64,000 bases of DNA from Tiliqua scincoides (taxonomy: Eukaryota; Chordata; Lepidosauria; Squamata; Scincidae). Positions 12,030 through 23,529 of the stretch are shown here, one piece after another. Position 1 is the first letter of the stretch. Each line of letters begins with the position of its first letter. The stretch covers positions 125,794,807-125,858,806 of the forward strand of contig NC_089822.1 of assembly GCF_035046505.1 (NCBI RefSeq), in the 5' to 3' direction. Both the position numbers and the translations under genes were made by a program. Under the pieces are notes generated by a model. It ran no database searches. It had not been told where the DNA came from and worked only from the letters and a program-made list of their open reading frames with translations.

Positions 12030-12372
12030 TATGCATGCATCCAAACTTACTTAAGCTCCTGTATGTACAACAGCACATACCTTCTGCTTATCCATGGGAT
12101 AAACACAGTGCACACTCAGGTCTATGCATATATAGGCCCTGTGCCAGTGGGGTCCTTGAATGCGCGGCTTTGAAATGCTACATTGTGGGCAGGTGGGATA
12201 TATGTCTGTCAAATAAGAATAAGAATAAATGAGAATGAGACCAGCATGTGTGGTCCCAGTTCCCTCTGTTTGTTCCTTTCTATATGGATGAATGCAGGTG
12301 CTGGGCCACAATGGCAGATGCACAATGACATAATGAAAGTTGTCCAAAAGTCCTATTCCCCCCCTCCTGTCT

Positions 12373-12406
12373 TTTATTTTATTTTATTTATTTATTTATT
12401 TATTTC
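12373..12406. repeat. (TTTA)n-like simple repeat
   Basis: Alternating TTTTA and TTTA units. Confidence 0.8.
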
Positions 12407-14548
12407 CCAGCCCTTGACACCATATTAAATATACAGTGTGGCCCATGTGCTGAAATGTTTGGAGACCCCTGTACTTTAGCCCCTGAGCTTCAATGCATAC
12501 ATTACAGTTGTGGTAGCTGGCTCTGCTCCTGTGCGGCATGGCACACCAATATCACTTAGGGAAAGTTTTTTTTTTTTGTTTACATAAAAATGATACAACC
12601 CCACTCCCACCACACCCTTGCAACATTTTTGCACAGCATTCACATGCCAGGGAATAGCCTTGATAGCAAAGAGCAGTGTGCAGGTACTAGCCAGACTGGA
12701 TGTCCAATGTGACCCATACAGGCCAAAGTCCTCACAGGGACTTGGAGTCAGGAGCCCCTCAACTCAATTTCCCCACAAGGCATTCCTTCCCTCAAGTCCT
12801 CCACCCCCAAGAAGGAACTGCCCCATTCTTGAAATGTAGTTTGTAAACTTCTTGGGGCAGTGACTTGTTTGCAGGGTTGTTGCCTTCAAGCCCTTGTGGG
12901 CTTCCTGAAGGCATCCGGTTGGTCACTGTGGTAAACAGGATGGTTCCCTAGATGGATCTTTGGTTTGATTCAGCAGGGCCCTTAGATCACTCTGTAAATC
13001 ACATTGTTCATGGTTGGCCCTGTAGAAAAGATGATGATGATACCTGACAGATCAGTTATTTCGTCAATTCTCAGGTTTGTCTGGGGGGAAGCCAATACAG
13101 TTAGACTAGTATAAAACCACTCTAAGTTGGTAGTTTAGCTAGGCACTGAAAAGAGGTGTGTACAGACAGGATGAATGTTGAATCTATTCAAGATGGTTTT
13201 CTGCCAGCTAGAGCTAGCAAAAGACGACTGGATGCGGAAAGCAGTGTGCTCCATGGGCTAGTATCATCTCTTTCCTTCTTCCTTTCAGAGATCAGACAGT
13301 TAATGTTTGCTTGTTTCTTACTTCTGCTTCTTGGTGAGATCTCTCTCACCTCCAGGAACTTTCCCTGTGCCATTTCAGCACTGAGGGAACAAAACTTCTA
13401 CCCCTTCATCTCTATAGATGTTTGCCAATTTGTTGCTGTCCCTCCCTCAGCTGGGAATGACAAACAGATCTCTCATGAACCTGAAGGTGTGTTCCAGTTT
13501 TGCCCTTGTCCCATTCAACTTGTTGAGTTTTAACAGAAATATTGGACCTGGTCCATGGGCTGCCAAGCTTATCTGCACCAGGTATTTGCCTGTCAGGATA
13601 CTCTGACACAGGATTCTGCCAGACTGTGATTACTGGGTTGTGACTGAGGTGGATGGATAGCCAGGTGGTCCACTATGGTGGGAGAGCAGATAGGTCAGGC
13701 AAAGCCTTCTGGGTGAGATAACTGGCAGAAAGCTCTGCCTACCTTGCCAGGGAGAGAGACAGAGAGAGATCACCATCCCTTCACTTTTGGGTTCCATTCC
13801 TCTTACCTACCCCTGCCTGCCAACGATATCCATGGATGTTTTCCCTAAGTTTTAGTAGATTCAACTGATGGGGTGCAATTTTAATCAGTGGGGTTGCAAG
13901 TTATGTATGAGTTTCTTCATTTGGGGTTTTTCATGTAATAAGGGAATAAAAAAAGAGAATAAACAGTAAAAATTTAAACTTGGTTTTTCCTCCTAACCAC
14001 TACTGGTAGCATTTGTTTGATAAATTGTAAGTTGTCTTGATTCCTCTGAAGGGCGCCTATATGCTAATATGTAAATATGGTTATATCTAATGGATTAATT
14101 GCCTCAAAGGCAGTTTGTTAATCAGCTTGAACTTCTTTAATAGGTTGGTCAGCCTCACCTTGCTGCATGGGCGAAGGTGAATGTCCTCATCTTCCCTTGA
14201 ATGAAATGCAAATAGGAATTATTATTATGACGGAACGTGTTATAGTTCACACGTGCACATTTCTACACAGAAGTGACTTGCAGGCAGGCAGCATGTGCAT
14301 GTGAAGTAGCCTGAATGATGGGTGAGAGGGAGCCAGGACTGTGCGTTGCCTATCACTAAGAACATGGCCGTATTTACATACACACACACTCTTTATCAAT
14401 GAGCTTACACTTCTGAAATAGTAGCAAAGTGTCAACTCTAATTAAGCCTGAGGTTGTGTCCACACTAGCATATCACCTTTGGTTTCTGGTACCTTCCTAG
14501 CACTTCACCAGTGGTAGTTCATTGTTACATCAAATCCAGTTACCTCTT
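12407..14548. other. No gene seen
   Basis: Apart from the LINE tail at 12900-12985 the stretch is unassigned. Confidence 0.5.
12900..12985 (+). mobile_element. L2/CR1-type LINE 3' tail fragment
   Basis: Contains CATCCGGTTGGTCACTGTG and GATTCAGCAGGGCCC, the diagnostic pieces of this tail. Confidence 0.55.
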
Positions 14549-14779
14549 CAGTGGTTCTCAAACTTTTTAGCATTGGGACCCACCCCCCAAAAATTTTCAT
14601 TTTACCAGCCGCTCAAGCCTCTGTAGCTATAATGGGCAGTGGTGCTCCTCCCCCCCCCCAGTAGCAGGTTGTGTATCCCTTGATGCACATAGCCTAATCT
14701 ACCCTGTTAGTTTCACAAACCACCCGAAATTGGGTCGTGACCCACTGTCGGGCCATGGACTTAGTTTAAGAACCACCAC
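14549..14779 (+). mobile_element. hAT-like element with GGTTCTCAAAC ends
   Basis: The left end CAGTGGTTCTCAAACTTT and the right end TTAAGAACCACCAC are complementary in part. The interior GTCGTGACCCAC is typical of this group in lizards. No clear duplication is seen. Confidence 0.65.
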
Positions 14780-15015
14780 AAGCTTATCCAGCAATAGTTT
14801 CAAGAGTCCGATGGCACTACCATGATTAAAGGCGAGGTTGAGGGATTCCAAAATAACTATTTCTGGTTTCAAGGTCGGAAACAACTGGGAACAGCACACT
14901 TGTTAAATACTCCATGCCCTCAAAGTTTTTGTAAGGATTATTTTTTTAAAGTTCTATGGAATTGCACCTGTGGAAGCTCTGGAAGAGAATTGTGTATGAA
15001 GTGTCGTATCATTTA

Positions 15016-15185
15016 GGGTGCAATCCTAACCCACTTCCCAGCACTGACGTAAGGGTAATGCAGCTCCGAGATAAGAGAACAAACATTCCCTTGCTTTGAG
15101 GAGGCCTCTGTGAGTGACACTCAACTGCAGGATGCAGCACATGTCCCATTGGCACCGCTATGCCAGTGCTGGAAAGCACTGCACC
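15016..15185 (-). mobile_element. TIR element, CCTAACCCAC subfamily, reverse
   Basis: Begins GGGTGCAATCCTAACCC and ends TGGAAAGCACTGCACC, with TA-containing flanks. Confidence 0.75.
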
Positions 15186-15819
15186 TAAATATATCATGTT
15201 GAATACTTCTGTATGAGAGTATCAGTGTGTGTCAGATTTCTGTGTGTGTGCTTCATACCTACAGGTTTTTTTGGGGGGGGGGGGAATTCAGATACATTAG
15301 TGATTCTCAATATACCAATGGCATAGGTACCTTTGTCTACCTACCTGTGTGTATATGGATGCGTGTGTGTGAGTGCCACTATGTTGCAGTCCTCTGTATT
15401 GCAGCACTCACTATCAAAATATCTCTGTGTGTAGTGGCCACATGAGAGCACTCTTTAATCTACCCCATTGTAACACATTTGTTAATTGTTCCACATCATT
15501 TTCAGGCTTTCTGCATGGTCCCAGCTGGGCCCTTTGAAGTGCAAACAAGGTGCATCACTTTGAACTGGCAAAACAAAGCTTGCAGGCTTGGTTCTCTTTT
15601 GCCCCACACTCATTCCCACCAAGTCCCAGGTCCTTGTGACCCTACCTCCTTTGTTTTCTACCCATCAGACACAAAAACTTGTTCCCTGTCTTTTCTCTAT
15701 GTCAAAGACAGACTGGTTTGAGCACCAGGTGAGGCTGAAGGCCAGTAAGGTGGATGGTCACCTTTTTTGTGAACAAAAACTCCATAAAACAGTTGTGTGA
15801 CAAACAGAAGTTTAGCAGG

Positions 15820-16010
15820 TGTAGCTTTCTCACTCACCAGGCTTGCCAATGCCACCTCTGACTGAAACTTTTCCTGGGGAGCTTTTATATATAACATTTA
15901 CCCAAGGAGATCCTATTAAAATCTCTAGGATTGCTTTCAGGAGTCACCTGGAGATTTATTCTGGTCACTAGAGCCTACAGGCCAATCCTGGAGGCGTAGC
16001 AATCCTATCA
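15820..16010. mobile_element. Diverged TIR element related to 41509-41682
   Basis: It contains CACCTGGAGATTTATTC and GGCCAATCCTGGAGG, sequence typical of this lizard family. Ends are not resolved. Confidence 0.4.
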
Positions 16011-16261
16011 CCCACTAGTTATCCATGCTGAGAAAATCTTCATCTGTTGATTTGGCTTCTGTTAAAGGCACAACGCTTATGTCCATGAAAAAGGCAGTAA
16101 ACCCAATTCCATTCCAATACAGTTATATTATTGAGTTACAGTAATGCCAGGTTAGATGTAACAAGGACAAACTCTTAATCACAACTAAAACATTGGGAGC
16201 AAGGTACGAGTTCATGCTTTTTCTCCCCATAGCAATTTTCCTTGCCCTCCGTAATGCTATG

Positions 16262-16470
16262 GGAGCCAGGATGGTATCGTGGTTCAGGAGTTGGACTTAC
16301 ACTTGGAAGATCCAGGTTCAAATCCTTGCTCAGCCATGAAGCTTTGTGGGCCACTATCAGCCTCACCTACCTCACAGAGTTGCTATGAGGACAAAAGGAG
16401 GGGAGCAACTATGTATACTACCCTGAGCTCCTTAGAGGAAGGGTGGTATAAAAATGTGAAACTAATCTTG
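16262..16470 (+). mobile_element. tRNA-derived SINE
   Basis: A tRNA-like head with an A-box-like TGGTATCGTGGTTCAGG and a B-box GGTTCAAATCC. The body has CCTACCTCACAGAGTTGC and TATACTACCCTGAGCTCC, and the tail has GGTGGTATAAAAATG. The same family is at 60176-60395 (plus) and probably 50880-51060 (minus). Confidence 0.85.
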
Positions 16471-17114
16471 TGTAGTAACTAACCTTGAAAATTCAATTTC
16501 AGAAGGTATGCGCATGTAAGGCTGAATGTTTTGGGAAAGGGGAATTGCCATCTGTTTCATCACACTAAGGTGGGAATTGGCAGCCCCTCGGACAAGTCCA
16601 GCCTCTTGAAAGACAATGCTTCTGACTACAATTCTCAACTCAGAGCCAAAGGGAATAAGTAGAAGTGGCAGCGGCTGCAGCAACAGGATGGCAGCAGACT
16701 ACTTTGAGGGATGGAGTAAGGCTTTGACCCATCTCCCGTCACTCCTTTCTCCAAGAAGCCTTCCATGAAAACTAGTTGCTAGGAGAACACCAAGGGCTGT
16801 TTTCCCAGTGAGGCTTAATGGAATGAGTTTTGCTTATATCTATTTGGAATGCAAATACAAAACCTACATTGGCAAGGCTGCTAGTTCCCATTACAAAGAC
16901 CTCTCAGTTCCATATTAACTATGATCAGAGGGAGGGTTCATGGTCACCCATAAATAGCAAAGAGGCTCAGAGCAATTTAAGACCGCAACTTATAAAGCAC
17001 CCTAAAGTTTGTACAGATGGCCATTAATTTTCCTCCTGATTCAGGTTGTACACGCAGGGGAAAAGTTCTGGGGAAAGGCAGATGGCTTCCCCCCCCTTGG
17101 GACATCTGCATAGG

Positions 17115-17673
17115 GATTGTGCATTCGTTTCCGGGCCCAATTCAAGGTGCTGGTCTTGACCTTTAAAGCCCTATACTGCTCTGGGCCAGGCTATCTTAGA
17201 GATTGCCTACTCCCGTACAATCCGGCTCGTCCTCTCAGGTCATCAGGGAAGGCCTTTTTACTTGTGCTGCCGCCTAAAGAGGTACGTGGGGCGGCGGCAA
17301 GAAATAGGGCCTTCTCAGTAGTGGCACCAATGTTATGGAACTCCCTTCCCCTTGACTTGAGAATGGCTCCCTCCCTCGAGACCTTTCGGCGAGCCCTGAA
17401 GACCTTGTTGTTTACACAAGCCTTCTGACTCTATGGCCTTTTTAACATCTTTTATACATCTTTTAGTTTTTTACAGGCGTGATTCCTCCTTGAACTGCTG
17501 TTTTATGCTCTTTTTAGTCTGACTTTTATCTGATTACTGTTTTTATGGTTTCTCTTAATGTGCTTTTAATATGTTTTTATCTGTTAAATTATGTTTTAAT
17601 CTGTTTTTGTTTTTTTAATATTTTGTAAGCCGCCCTGGGTCCCTTTGGGGAGAAGGGCAGGATAAAAATAAAG

Positions 17674-17724
<51 letters not shown>
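17115..17724 (+). mobile_element. LINE (L2-like) 3' end with an ATT tail
   Basis: Encodes the C-terminus RFRAQFKVLVLTFKALYCSG through AAARNRAFSVVAPMLWNSLP to ETFRRALKTLLFTQAF (stop near 17428). Then a 3' UTR with GTAAGCCGCCCTGGGTCCC and AGGGCAGGATAAAAATAAAG, running into (ATT)n. It is 5'-truncated. Confidence 0.85.
17678..17724. repeat. (ATT)n microsatellite
   Basis: About 15 uninterrupted units at the tail of the LINE, probably expanded from its 3' repeat. Confidence 0.95.
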
Positions 17725-19726
17725 GTGCAAGGAAGGCCAGTCATGTGGATGGTACAGCCAGTACAAGACACCATTAGCTGCAGGTGGTAACTAGCTTAGG
17801 CAGAGTGTCGCAGCCTGGACAATTGGACTTCAGAGGCTAGGACAGGACAGGACCTTGAGACCTGTCTGAATGAATCCTGTATGTTGGGTCTTCTGTATTC
17901 CCCAGTTCTGTACAGGTGCCACACCAATGTTTGGCATTGTGTACCCATTTCATGTTCCGAGAAGGAAAAATAAGAAGTCTGATTTTCTAACTTTTCCAGT
18001 AATTAGGCTGTGCTGAAGTATGCTTATGCCACATTTCAGCTTTCTTTCTGCTGTGGAGGTACCTTGATTCTCTCACCCTATTGGTGAATGAGTATATGAG
18101 TGATGGAGGCCCAAACACAGACATAGACATGCATATGCATGTTGGTTGGACCTGAGGAGGCCAAGTATCCAAGGAAAGTTATGAGCAAATTGCATCCCAC
18201 CCCTTCTGGTTCTAGCCTCTTGCTCTGCTGAGGCCATCTCCCCTAGTAACGGAGGAGGCATCAACCCTCTCCTTTCCCTGGCATGGAAAGTTCTTTGGTG
18301 AAGTGAAATTTCACCAACTGAGTCCCAGACCAGCTGCCCAGAGCCGTCTCAGAAACCAAGCAATTCTTGCAAAGTTCTCCTCAGCAGGAAAAACAACAAG
18401 CAGTTTTGACTCGAGGGACAGGCTGCTCCCCTGACTAGCTGGTGTTTCATCTTGTCTCCTGCCACCCGGATGACGGAAATTGAAGGAAGCAGCCAAGCGG
18501 TTCAAATGCGGTCGTACAAAGGCCTGTGAGCCCCAAGTGGATACCCAATGACTTGTTCAATTTGCTCTTGCTGTGTAGGCCTGGCTTTGAAGACACCTGC
18601 TTAGCATAACACGGCACTCAGCATCTGAGCAGCATCTGCTGCCAGTCCCACGCCATTCAATTAGGGGGGAAAAACAAGGCAGGGAGGCGGGAAACCCCCT
18701 CTTTCTGTATTAAGTTGATGATTTGGGCGGGGGAGTTGTGAGGGGAACATCAGAAAAGTGAACACTTCTGGAGTGGGACAGCAGCAACCTGTTGAAACTC
18801 TAACCTCTATAGTCTTTAAGTTCATCCAGCTTTCCCTGGGATGCAGAGGGTGGAGTTGTACTGTCCTCTCTACTGTCTCCCATGATTGAATCAACACCTT
18901 CATCTTCTACTCTTTTGTCCCTACTGCCACAACCCTTCCTAGAGTGAAGAACTCACAAGCTGCTCAGGGTTGAATTTCACACTGTACCAGATTCCCTCTT
19001 GACCAGTTGTGTAAATGGGAGGACAGGACACTCAAGTTAGTACTTCAGATCCAGGGGTTGCAGCTTAGCCATGCCCATTTAGTACCACCTCCTTCCATCT
19101 CTAGCTACACCTTTTATTTAAAGAAACCTTTATTTCCTGTACCATCGTCTTTTGAGACTGAAGGTTGCCAACCAACCAAAATGTATCTCTGAGCATGTTC
19201 AAGCTGTCCTTCTGTCACTGCTGAGAAAATGCAGTCTGTCCCCACACTCTCAAAGTTCAGGAGCAAAGCTTCTTTCCAGTGCAGCTGGGAAGGCTTCCTT
19301 GTGGGCCTGATCCTGCGAATCAGACTTCCAATGTTAACAGAATATAGAGCAAGACCTCCAATGACAAATAGAACAGGTGGGCAGTCATATAAGATTTCCT
19401 TATATATAGGAGTAATATCTGCTACAAGCAGTAGGGAATATTGCACAGAATTGCTAATCAAGCAGAAGAAAAATTGATATGACTACTTCTTCTTGGACCA
19501 CAAATGCAAAATCAGAGCTATTTCCCACCCTCTCACCCCCAGCCATTTTTTTTAAAGCAGTATAGCCTACAATGCCAAAGTAAAGTAAAACCATAATTGA
19601 GGTCCAAAATTGTTCTTTTATTATTGTAGCTGTACTTGTAAAAAAAGCCCCAAAGTCCACTCAACCTACGTACAGGGTATTGTATATTAGATTCCCCTGG
19701 TTTGGTATCAATTTTTAGGATATATA
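17725..19726. other. Mostly unassigned
   Basis: Holds the possible regulatory block at 18310-18660. Near 19140-19180 is a short piece (GAGACTGAAGGTTGCCAACC) matching the 3' end of the intact LINE. Confidence 0.5.
18310..18660. promoter_or_regulatory. Repeat-poor block, possible regulatory element
   Basis: Contains GTACAAAGGCC (SOX/TCF-like), GGCTTTGAAGAC and TTCAATTAGG. No coding frame is recognised. Confidence 0.22.
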
Positions 19727-19905
19727 GGGCACAATCCTATCCAATTTTCAAGGGCTGGTGCAGCAGTACCAATGGGGCATGCACTGCATTTTGTGGTGGG
19801 GCAGCAGTCACAGAGGCCTTCTTAAGGTATGGGAACATTTGTTCCCTTACCCTGGTACTGTATTGTGGCTGCACTGAGGCTGGAAAATTAGATAGGATTG
19901 GGCCC
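19727..19905 (+). mobile_element. TIR element, same family, ATA flanks
   Basis: GGGCACAATCCTATCC to GATAGGATTGGGCCC, with ATA on both sides (19724-19726 and 19906-19908). Confidence 0.88.
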
Positions 19906-19949
19906 ATAGAGTCTGTTAATATATTCCAGTATAACCAAGTAGTCTAAAG

Positions 19950-20170
19950 CAGTAATTTTCAAACACTGTGCTGTGGCACGTTGGTGTGCTGTGAACGGTC
20001 TGCAGGGGTACCATGAGAGCTTGGGGGAGGATCATATGGCCATTGGGGGATGTGAGCCACTGGCTAGCAGTGTGGTGCGACTTCTCAATTGTTAAAAAAT
20101 GGACGGTGTCCCTTGACAATTTAAATGCTTTCTCAGTGTGCCATGAGATGAAAAAGGTTGAAAATCACTG
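19950..20170 (+). mobile_element. hAT-like non-autonomous element, 221 bp
   Basis: Starts CAGTAATTTTCAAAC and ends GTTGAAAATCACTG. Flanks GTCTAAAG and GTCGAAGG agree at 6 of 8. A right-hand piece of the same family lies at 4840-4970. Confidence 0.8.
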
Positions 20171-20299
20171 GTCGAAGGAAAACTTTGTCTGGAAAAAAGA
20201 TGCTAACGGAGGCTTGAAAGCCTGGTCTTTCTTGCAGGCACTAGAACCAACACAATGCAAATGTGTCAATGTGTTGTCCCTTCATGAAGAGAGCTCAGG

Positions 20300-20690
20300 C
20301 CCTGAAAACAGCTTCTAGGGCCTGGCAGGCCTCAGTGCAAATGAAGGCCTGCTCATTTCGTTTGGTCTCCGAGGCCCCCCGGGGAGCAGCTCATTAGCAG
20401 ATTAAGACAAGCGGCCTCTCAGGGATACTGTGGATGTGGCGTCAATCAAATGGGCCCAGAAATGGCTTTAAGAGGATGGTGGCAGCATGAATAATAGATC
20501 TGGGGTGCACACAGCATGGGCTGCCTGGTGGCTATGAATTATGCTGTCTGGCTGACTTGTGTGCTGCTGCTCATTAGCAGAGTTGGCGGGGTGAACGACA
20601 TAATAGGCCTGCACCCCCAGACACCATCCCCGTTCCATTCCTTTCCTCTCGCCTGACTCTCCCTCCCCATGCAAGCATCTCAAATTCTTC
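20300..20690. promoter_or_regulatory. Repeat-poor block, possible conserved enhancer
   Basis: No repeat family is recognised. CTCATTAGCAG occurs twice (about 20390 and 20570), with GTCAATCAAATGGG and GAATTATG between or near. These are homeodomain- and PBX-like motifs. Function is inferred only. Confidence 0.3.
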
Positions 20691-20869
20691 CCCTCATATT
20701 ACCCCTGGCTCCCCGTGGGGTAGTCCAATGTAGGGCCTGCTGGGACCTGCCCCTAGAGCCACCAGCCAGCAGGTGCTCTCCAAAAGAAGCACTGGACTTT
20801 GTGTGTGTCAGAAAAGAGACTTGTAAGAAAGAAAAGATTAGATTGCCTTTTACGTAATGATGGCAGCAC

Positions 20870-21085
20870 CACAGCTGGAAGGATGTAGATCGGAAGGTTG
20901 CCAACTTTTGATTTCAAGGATATTAACCTGTTGGGTGGAGCCAGGGGACACAGCCATGGTGGCTGAGCCTGGGCAAAGCTTGAAAGGCCAGGGGTTGTGC
21001 TTGGGGGGATGTGGAGCATCAGGGGGAGGAGCCGGAGCAAAATCTGTCTGGTTATGTACGTAGCTGGCAAAACACAGGGTGACCA
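20870..21085. mobile_element. Diverged TIR element with GTTGCCAAC/GCTGGC ends
   Basis: It runs from GGTTGCCAACTTTTG to TAGCTGGCAAAACA, with a G-rich interior (GGTGGAGCCAGGGG and similar). Likely related to 41509-41682, with poor boundaries. Confidence 0.4.
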
Positions 21086-21254
21086 CATACAATGGAGGAC
21101 AGAGTGCCTCTGCCTTTAGCCGATGTTTACAATTGATTTCATCCTATGAAGATCCATCAATACCCAAATATTATGGCTTCCATAAAGACAGAAGACAAGA
21201 CTTGCTGATTTAGATTTTGCTCAGATTTTGCTCAGACTTGCTGATTTAGATTTT

Positions 21255-21536
21255 GAATACCGGGTGCTGTAGGCGTATACCATAGTCTTTCGAGACTGAA
21301 GGTTGCCAACCATCCAATCCGCATAACTTTGGTTTCGTTGCTGCTAATCCAAAGTCCAATGACATTACTCTTCTTGACACAAAAAGAACTGGTGACACAA
21401 TCTTTACTGTTAAAACAAATGGCCATCCAGGTTGGACTTCGGATTAGCAGCAACGAAACCAAAGTTATGCGGATTGGATGGTTGGCAACCTTCAGTCTCG
21501 AAAGACTATGGTATAAGCCTACAGCACCCGGTATTC
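21255..21536. repeat. 105-bp near-perfect inverted repeat (foldback) with a 72-bp spacer
   Basis: The left arm (21255-21359) and right arm (21432-21536) are reverse complements over 105 bp with about two mismatches. Each arm contains the end of the 5S-derived SINE plus the adjoining LINE sequence, so the junction itself was duplicated in inverted orientation. The spacer 21360-21431 continues LINE coding sequence. It would form a long hairpin. Confidence 0.9.
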
Positions 21537-21601
21537 CCAGGCGGTCTCCCATCCAAGTACTAACCAGGCCTGACCCTACTTAGCTTCCAAGATCAGGCAT
21601 G
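21472..21601 (-). mobile_element. 5S rRNA-derived SINE with a LINE-like 3' tail
   Basis: On the minus strand, from about 21601 down to 21516, the sequence follows 5S rRNA: GAAGCTAAGTAGGGTCAGG, TAGTACTTGGATGGGAGACC and ACCGGGTGCTGTAGGC are the 5S internal-promoter and 3' portions. The first ~35 nt of 5S are missing. The tail that follows (about 21514-21481) matches the 3' end of the intact LINE at 33 kb. TATGCG occurs at 21466-21471 and 21602-21607, a likely target duplication within the host LINE. Confidence 0.85.
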
Positions 21602-22172
21602 TATGCGCAAGCAAATATACCAGTTACTATTGACCAACACCAGATCAAGGAGGTTGACAACTTCACATATCTAGGGAGCGTCCTGACTACAGATGGAGAT
21701 GTGTGACACACAACGTCCAGTGTCACATTGGAAGGCAACCGCAGTCTTCCAACACTTGAAACCGATATGGCGCACTAGCACAATCACTTTACAAATAAAA
21801 ATACGACTTCTCCATGCCATCATTGTCCCAACAGTGATATACACCTGTGAGACAAGGAAGATGACAAAGAACATCATCTGACGGATAAACGACTTTCAAC
21901 AACGTCTTCGTCAAATCCTAGGCATCTTGTATCAAGAAAATATCACCAACCAAGAAGTCCATCAACAAACATGCACGCGCCCACTGTCGGCAACCATGGC
22001 TGAACGACGCTTCCAATTTGCAGGTCATATCTTACACCAACCACTAACCCAACTCCCAAGGACAGCCATGAACTGGATTCCATATAAGAGGAGGCAAAAA
22101 CCAGGACCTCCAAAGATCACATGGAAAAAGACCTTCATTTAATATCTGATGGACATCAGCCTGTCATGGGAT

Positions 22173-22670
22173 CAGTGGCATAGCTAAGGGGGTGCAGGGG
22201 ATAGCGGTTTCACCAGGCAACAAGTTTTAGGGGGGCAACAAGCTGAGCTTGACACTAGTGGCCAAAATTGTGCAAAAAAATTGGTATGTATGAATAACTC
22301 CATCATGTTATATATCATTGGAAAGGTAATTTAATGAAGAATGCAATGCAATAAACCCCACTGTATTCTGTATCCTATCAAAAGTTATGACCAATTAACC
22401 AGAAAATGAAATCACAAGTGCCATATGGAACAAAAAGTGGATTTCCATAACTCAAAACTGATCTATGAGACTACAAAATCTTCTTTGAGCCCAAATCAAA
22501 TCTTCTTTGAGCCCAGGTAGCAGGTAGCTGCCTTAGCGATGCCCTCAATTTTAAATTTAAATTTTCAATTTAAAAAACTTGAGTGTGACATCACTTCTGG
22601 TTGTGACATCACTTCCGGGGCATCATTTTGAACTCTGCACCGGGCTACATGAACATTAGCTACACCACTG
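22173..22670. mobile_element. Non-autonomous hAT-type DNA element, 498 bp
   Basis: Ends CAGTGGCATAGCTAA (left) and, on the complement of the right end, CAGTGGTGTAGCTAA. It is flanked by perfect 8-bp duplications CATGGGAT (22165-22172 and 22671-22678). It carries no transposase. It interrupts the LINE exactly at the WD codons, and both sides carry the same host sequence. Confidence 0.92.
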
Positions 22671-22770
22671 CATGGGATGAAGCTGAGGCTGCTACAATTG
22701 ATCGAGTACAATGGAGAGCGCTTACTGCCCAATGCACCAAACAGCGTGGGAGGATGTAAGTCTAAGTAAG

Positions 22771-22900
22771 AAGAGAGAATTTTGGCAGGTGCAGCTTTTT
22801 AAACTCTTTCATGTTAAGCTGCACCTGCCAAAATTCCTTCTCCTATACAATTGTTAAAGGTAGAGGCACTGCATCCTCCAATGTATCTGGTCAGGCTGGC
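22771..22900. mobile_element. Foldback TIR element, truncated on the left
   Basis: Perfect 21-bp inverted arms at 22777-22797 and 22816-22836 (core TTTTGGCAGGTGCAGC). They are followed by GTTAAAGGTAGAGGCAC, shared with the element at 11876-12029, so both belong to one family. Confidence 0.7.
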
Positions 22901-23529
22901 AAAACATGGTGGGCATCAAGGAAGACGGAGGGCAGGAACCATGATTGAAAAAGCCCTTAAATGCCCAACTTGCCAGGGACTCCCTCATGCAGAGAATACC
23001 AGGAGCCTGCACTGTGTTGCCTGAGGAGATATACCAGCTCCTGCAGCCTCAACTGTCTGCTTGGAATCTCTGTGGCACAGGAGGACACCTAGCTTCTACC
23101 ATTGTACAGCTGGGTAATGTGGAAGGCTCTCCAGTCCAGCCAAAGATGATGCCTGAGGAGCAAGTCACAGCTTCAGCTGCAACAACTTTTGCATACAAAC
23201 TACAAACAATTGGGCACTGGGTCCAGTTTGGAGTACAGTAAATGGTAACAGAGCAAGGTTTTGAAGGAGGCCAGAGGAGAAAATTCTGCTGCCCCAACCC
23301 AGACTCAGTCTGTTAATCTTAAAGTTCCCCTCCTTTTATCGATCTTGGCTTTATATCTTCACTTGTTCACAAACTTTGATTGGAACAAGTCTGAAATTTT
23401 CCAGGTTCAAACACAATGATAAATCCCTACTTTGTTTTAAGGCTCATGATCAGAATGCTAAGGCTGTAGTCCTCTCTATACACTTTAATGGGAGTAAGCC
23501 CCACTGACCATGAAAATGTTTTGGCATTT

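Larger units (their letters stand above)
21360..22766 (+). mobile_element. LINE reverse-transcriptase fragment, interrupted by a SINE and a hAT element
   Basis: The plus strand encodes LINE C-terminal sequence in pieces: GLRISSNETKVMR (before 21472), VDNFTYLGSVLTTDG (from about 21650), RRFQFAGHIL and KRRQKPGPPKITWKK (about 22005-22135), MDISLSWD, then WDEAEAATIDRVQWRALTAQ (22679 on), ending QRGRM near 22757. The frame has stops and frame changes, so this is a dead copy. It is a different lineage from the intact LINE at 33-37 kb. The SINE at 21472-21601 and the DNA element at 22173-22670 split it. Confidence 0.82.

Noticed and set aside
19140-19180. Third 5S-SINE copy
   Set aside because: Only the LINE-type 3' tail is present, with no 5S part, so it may be either a SINE or a LINE remnant.
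21515-21601. Possible functional 5S rRNA gene
   Set aside because: The first third of 5S is missing and a LINE-type tail follows directly, so it is a SINE.
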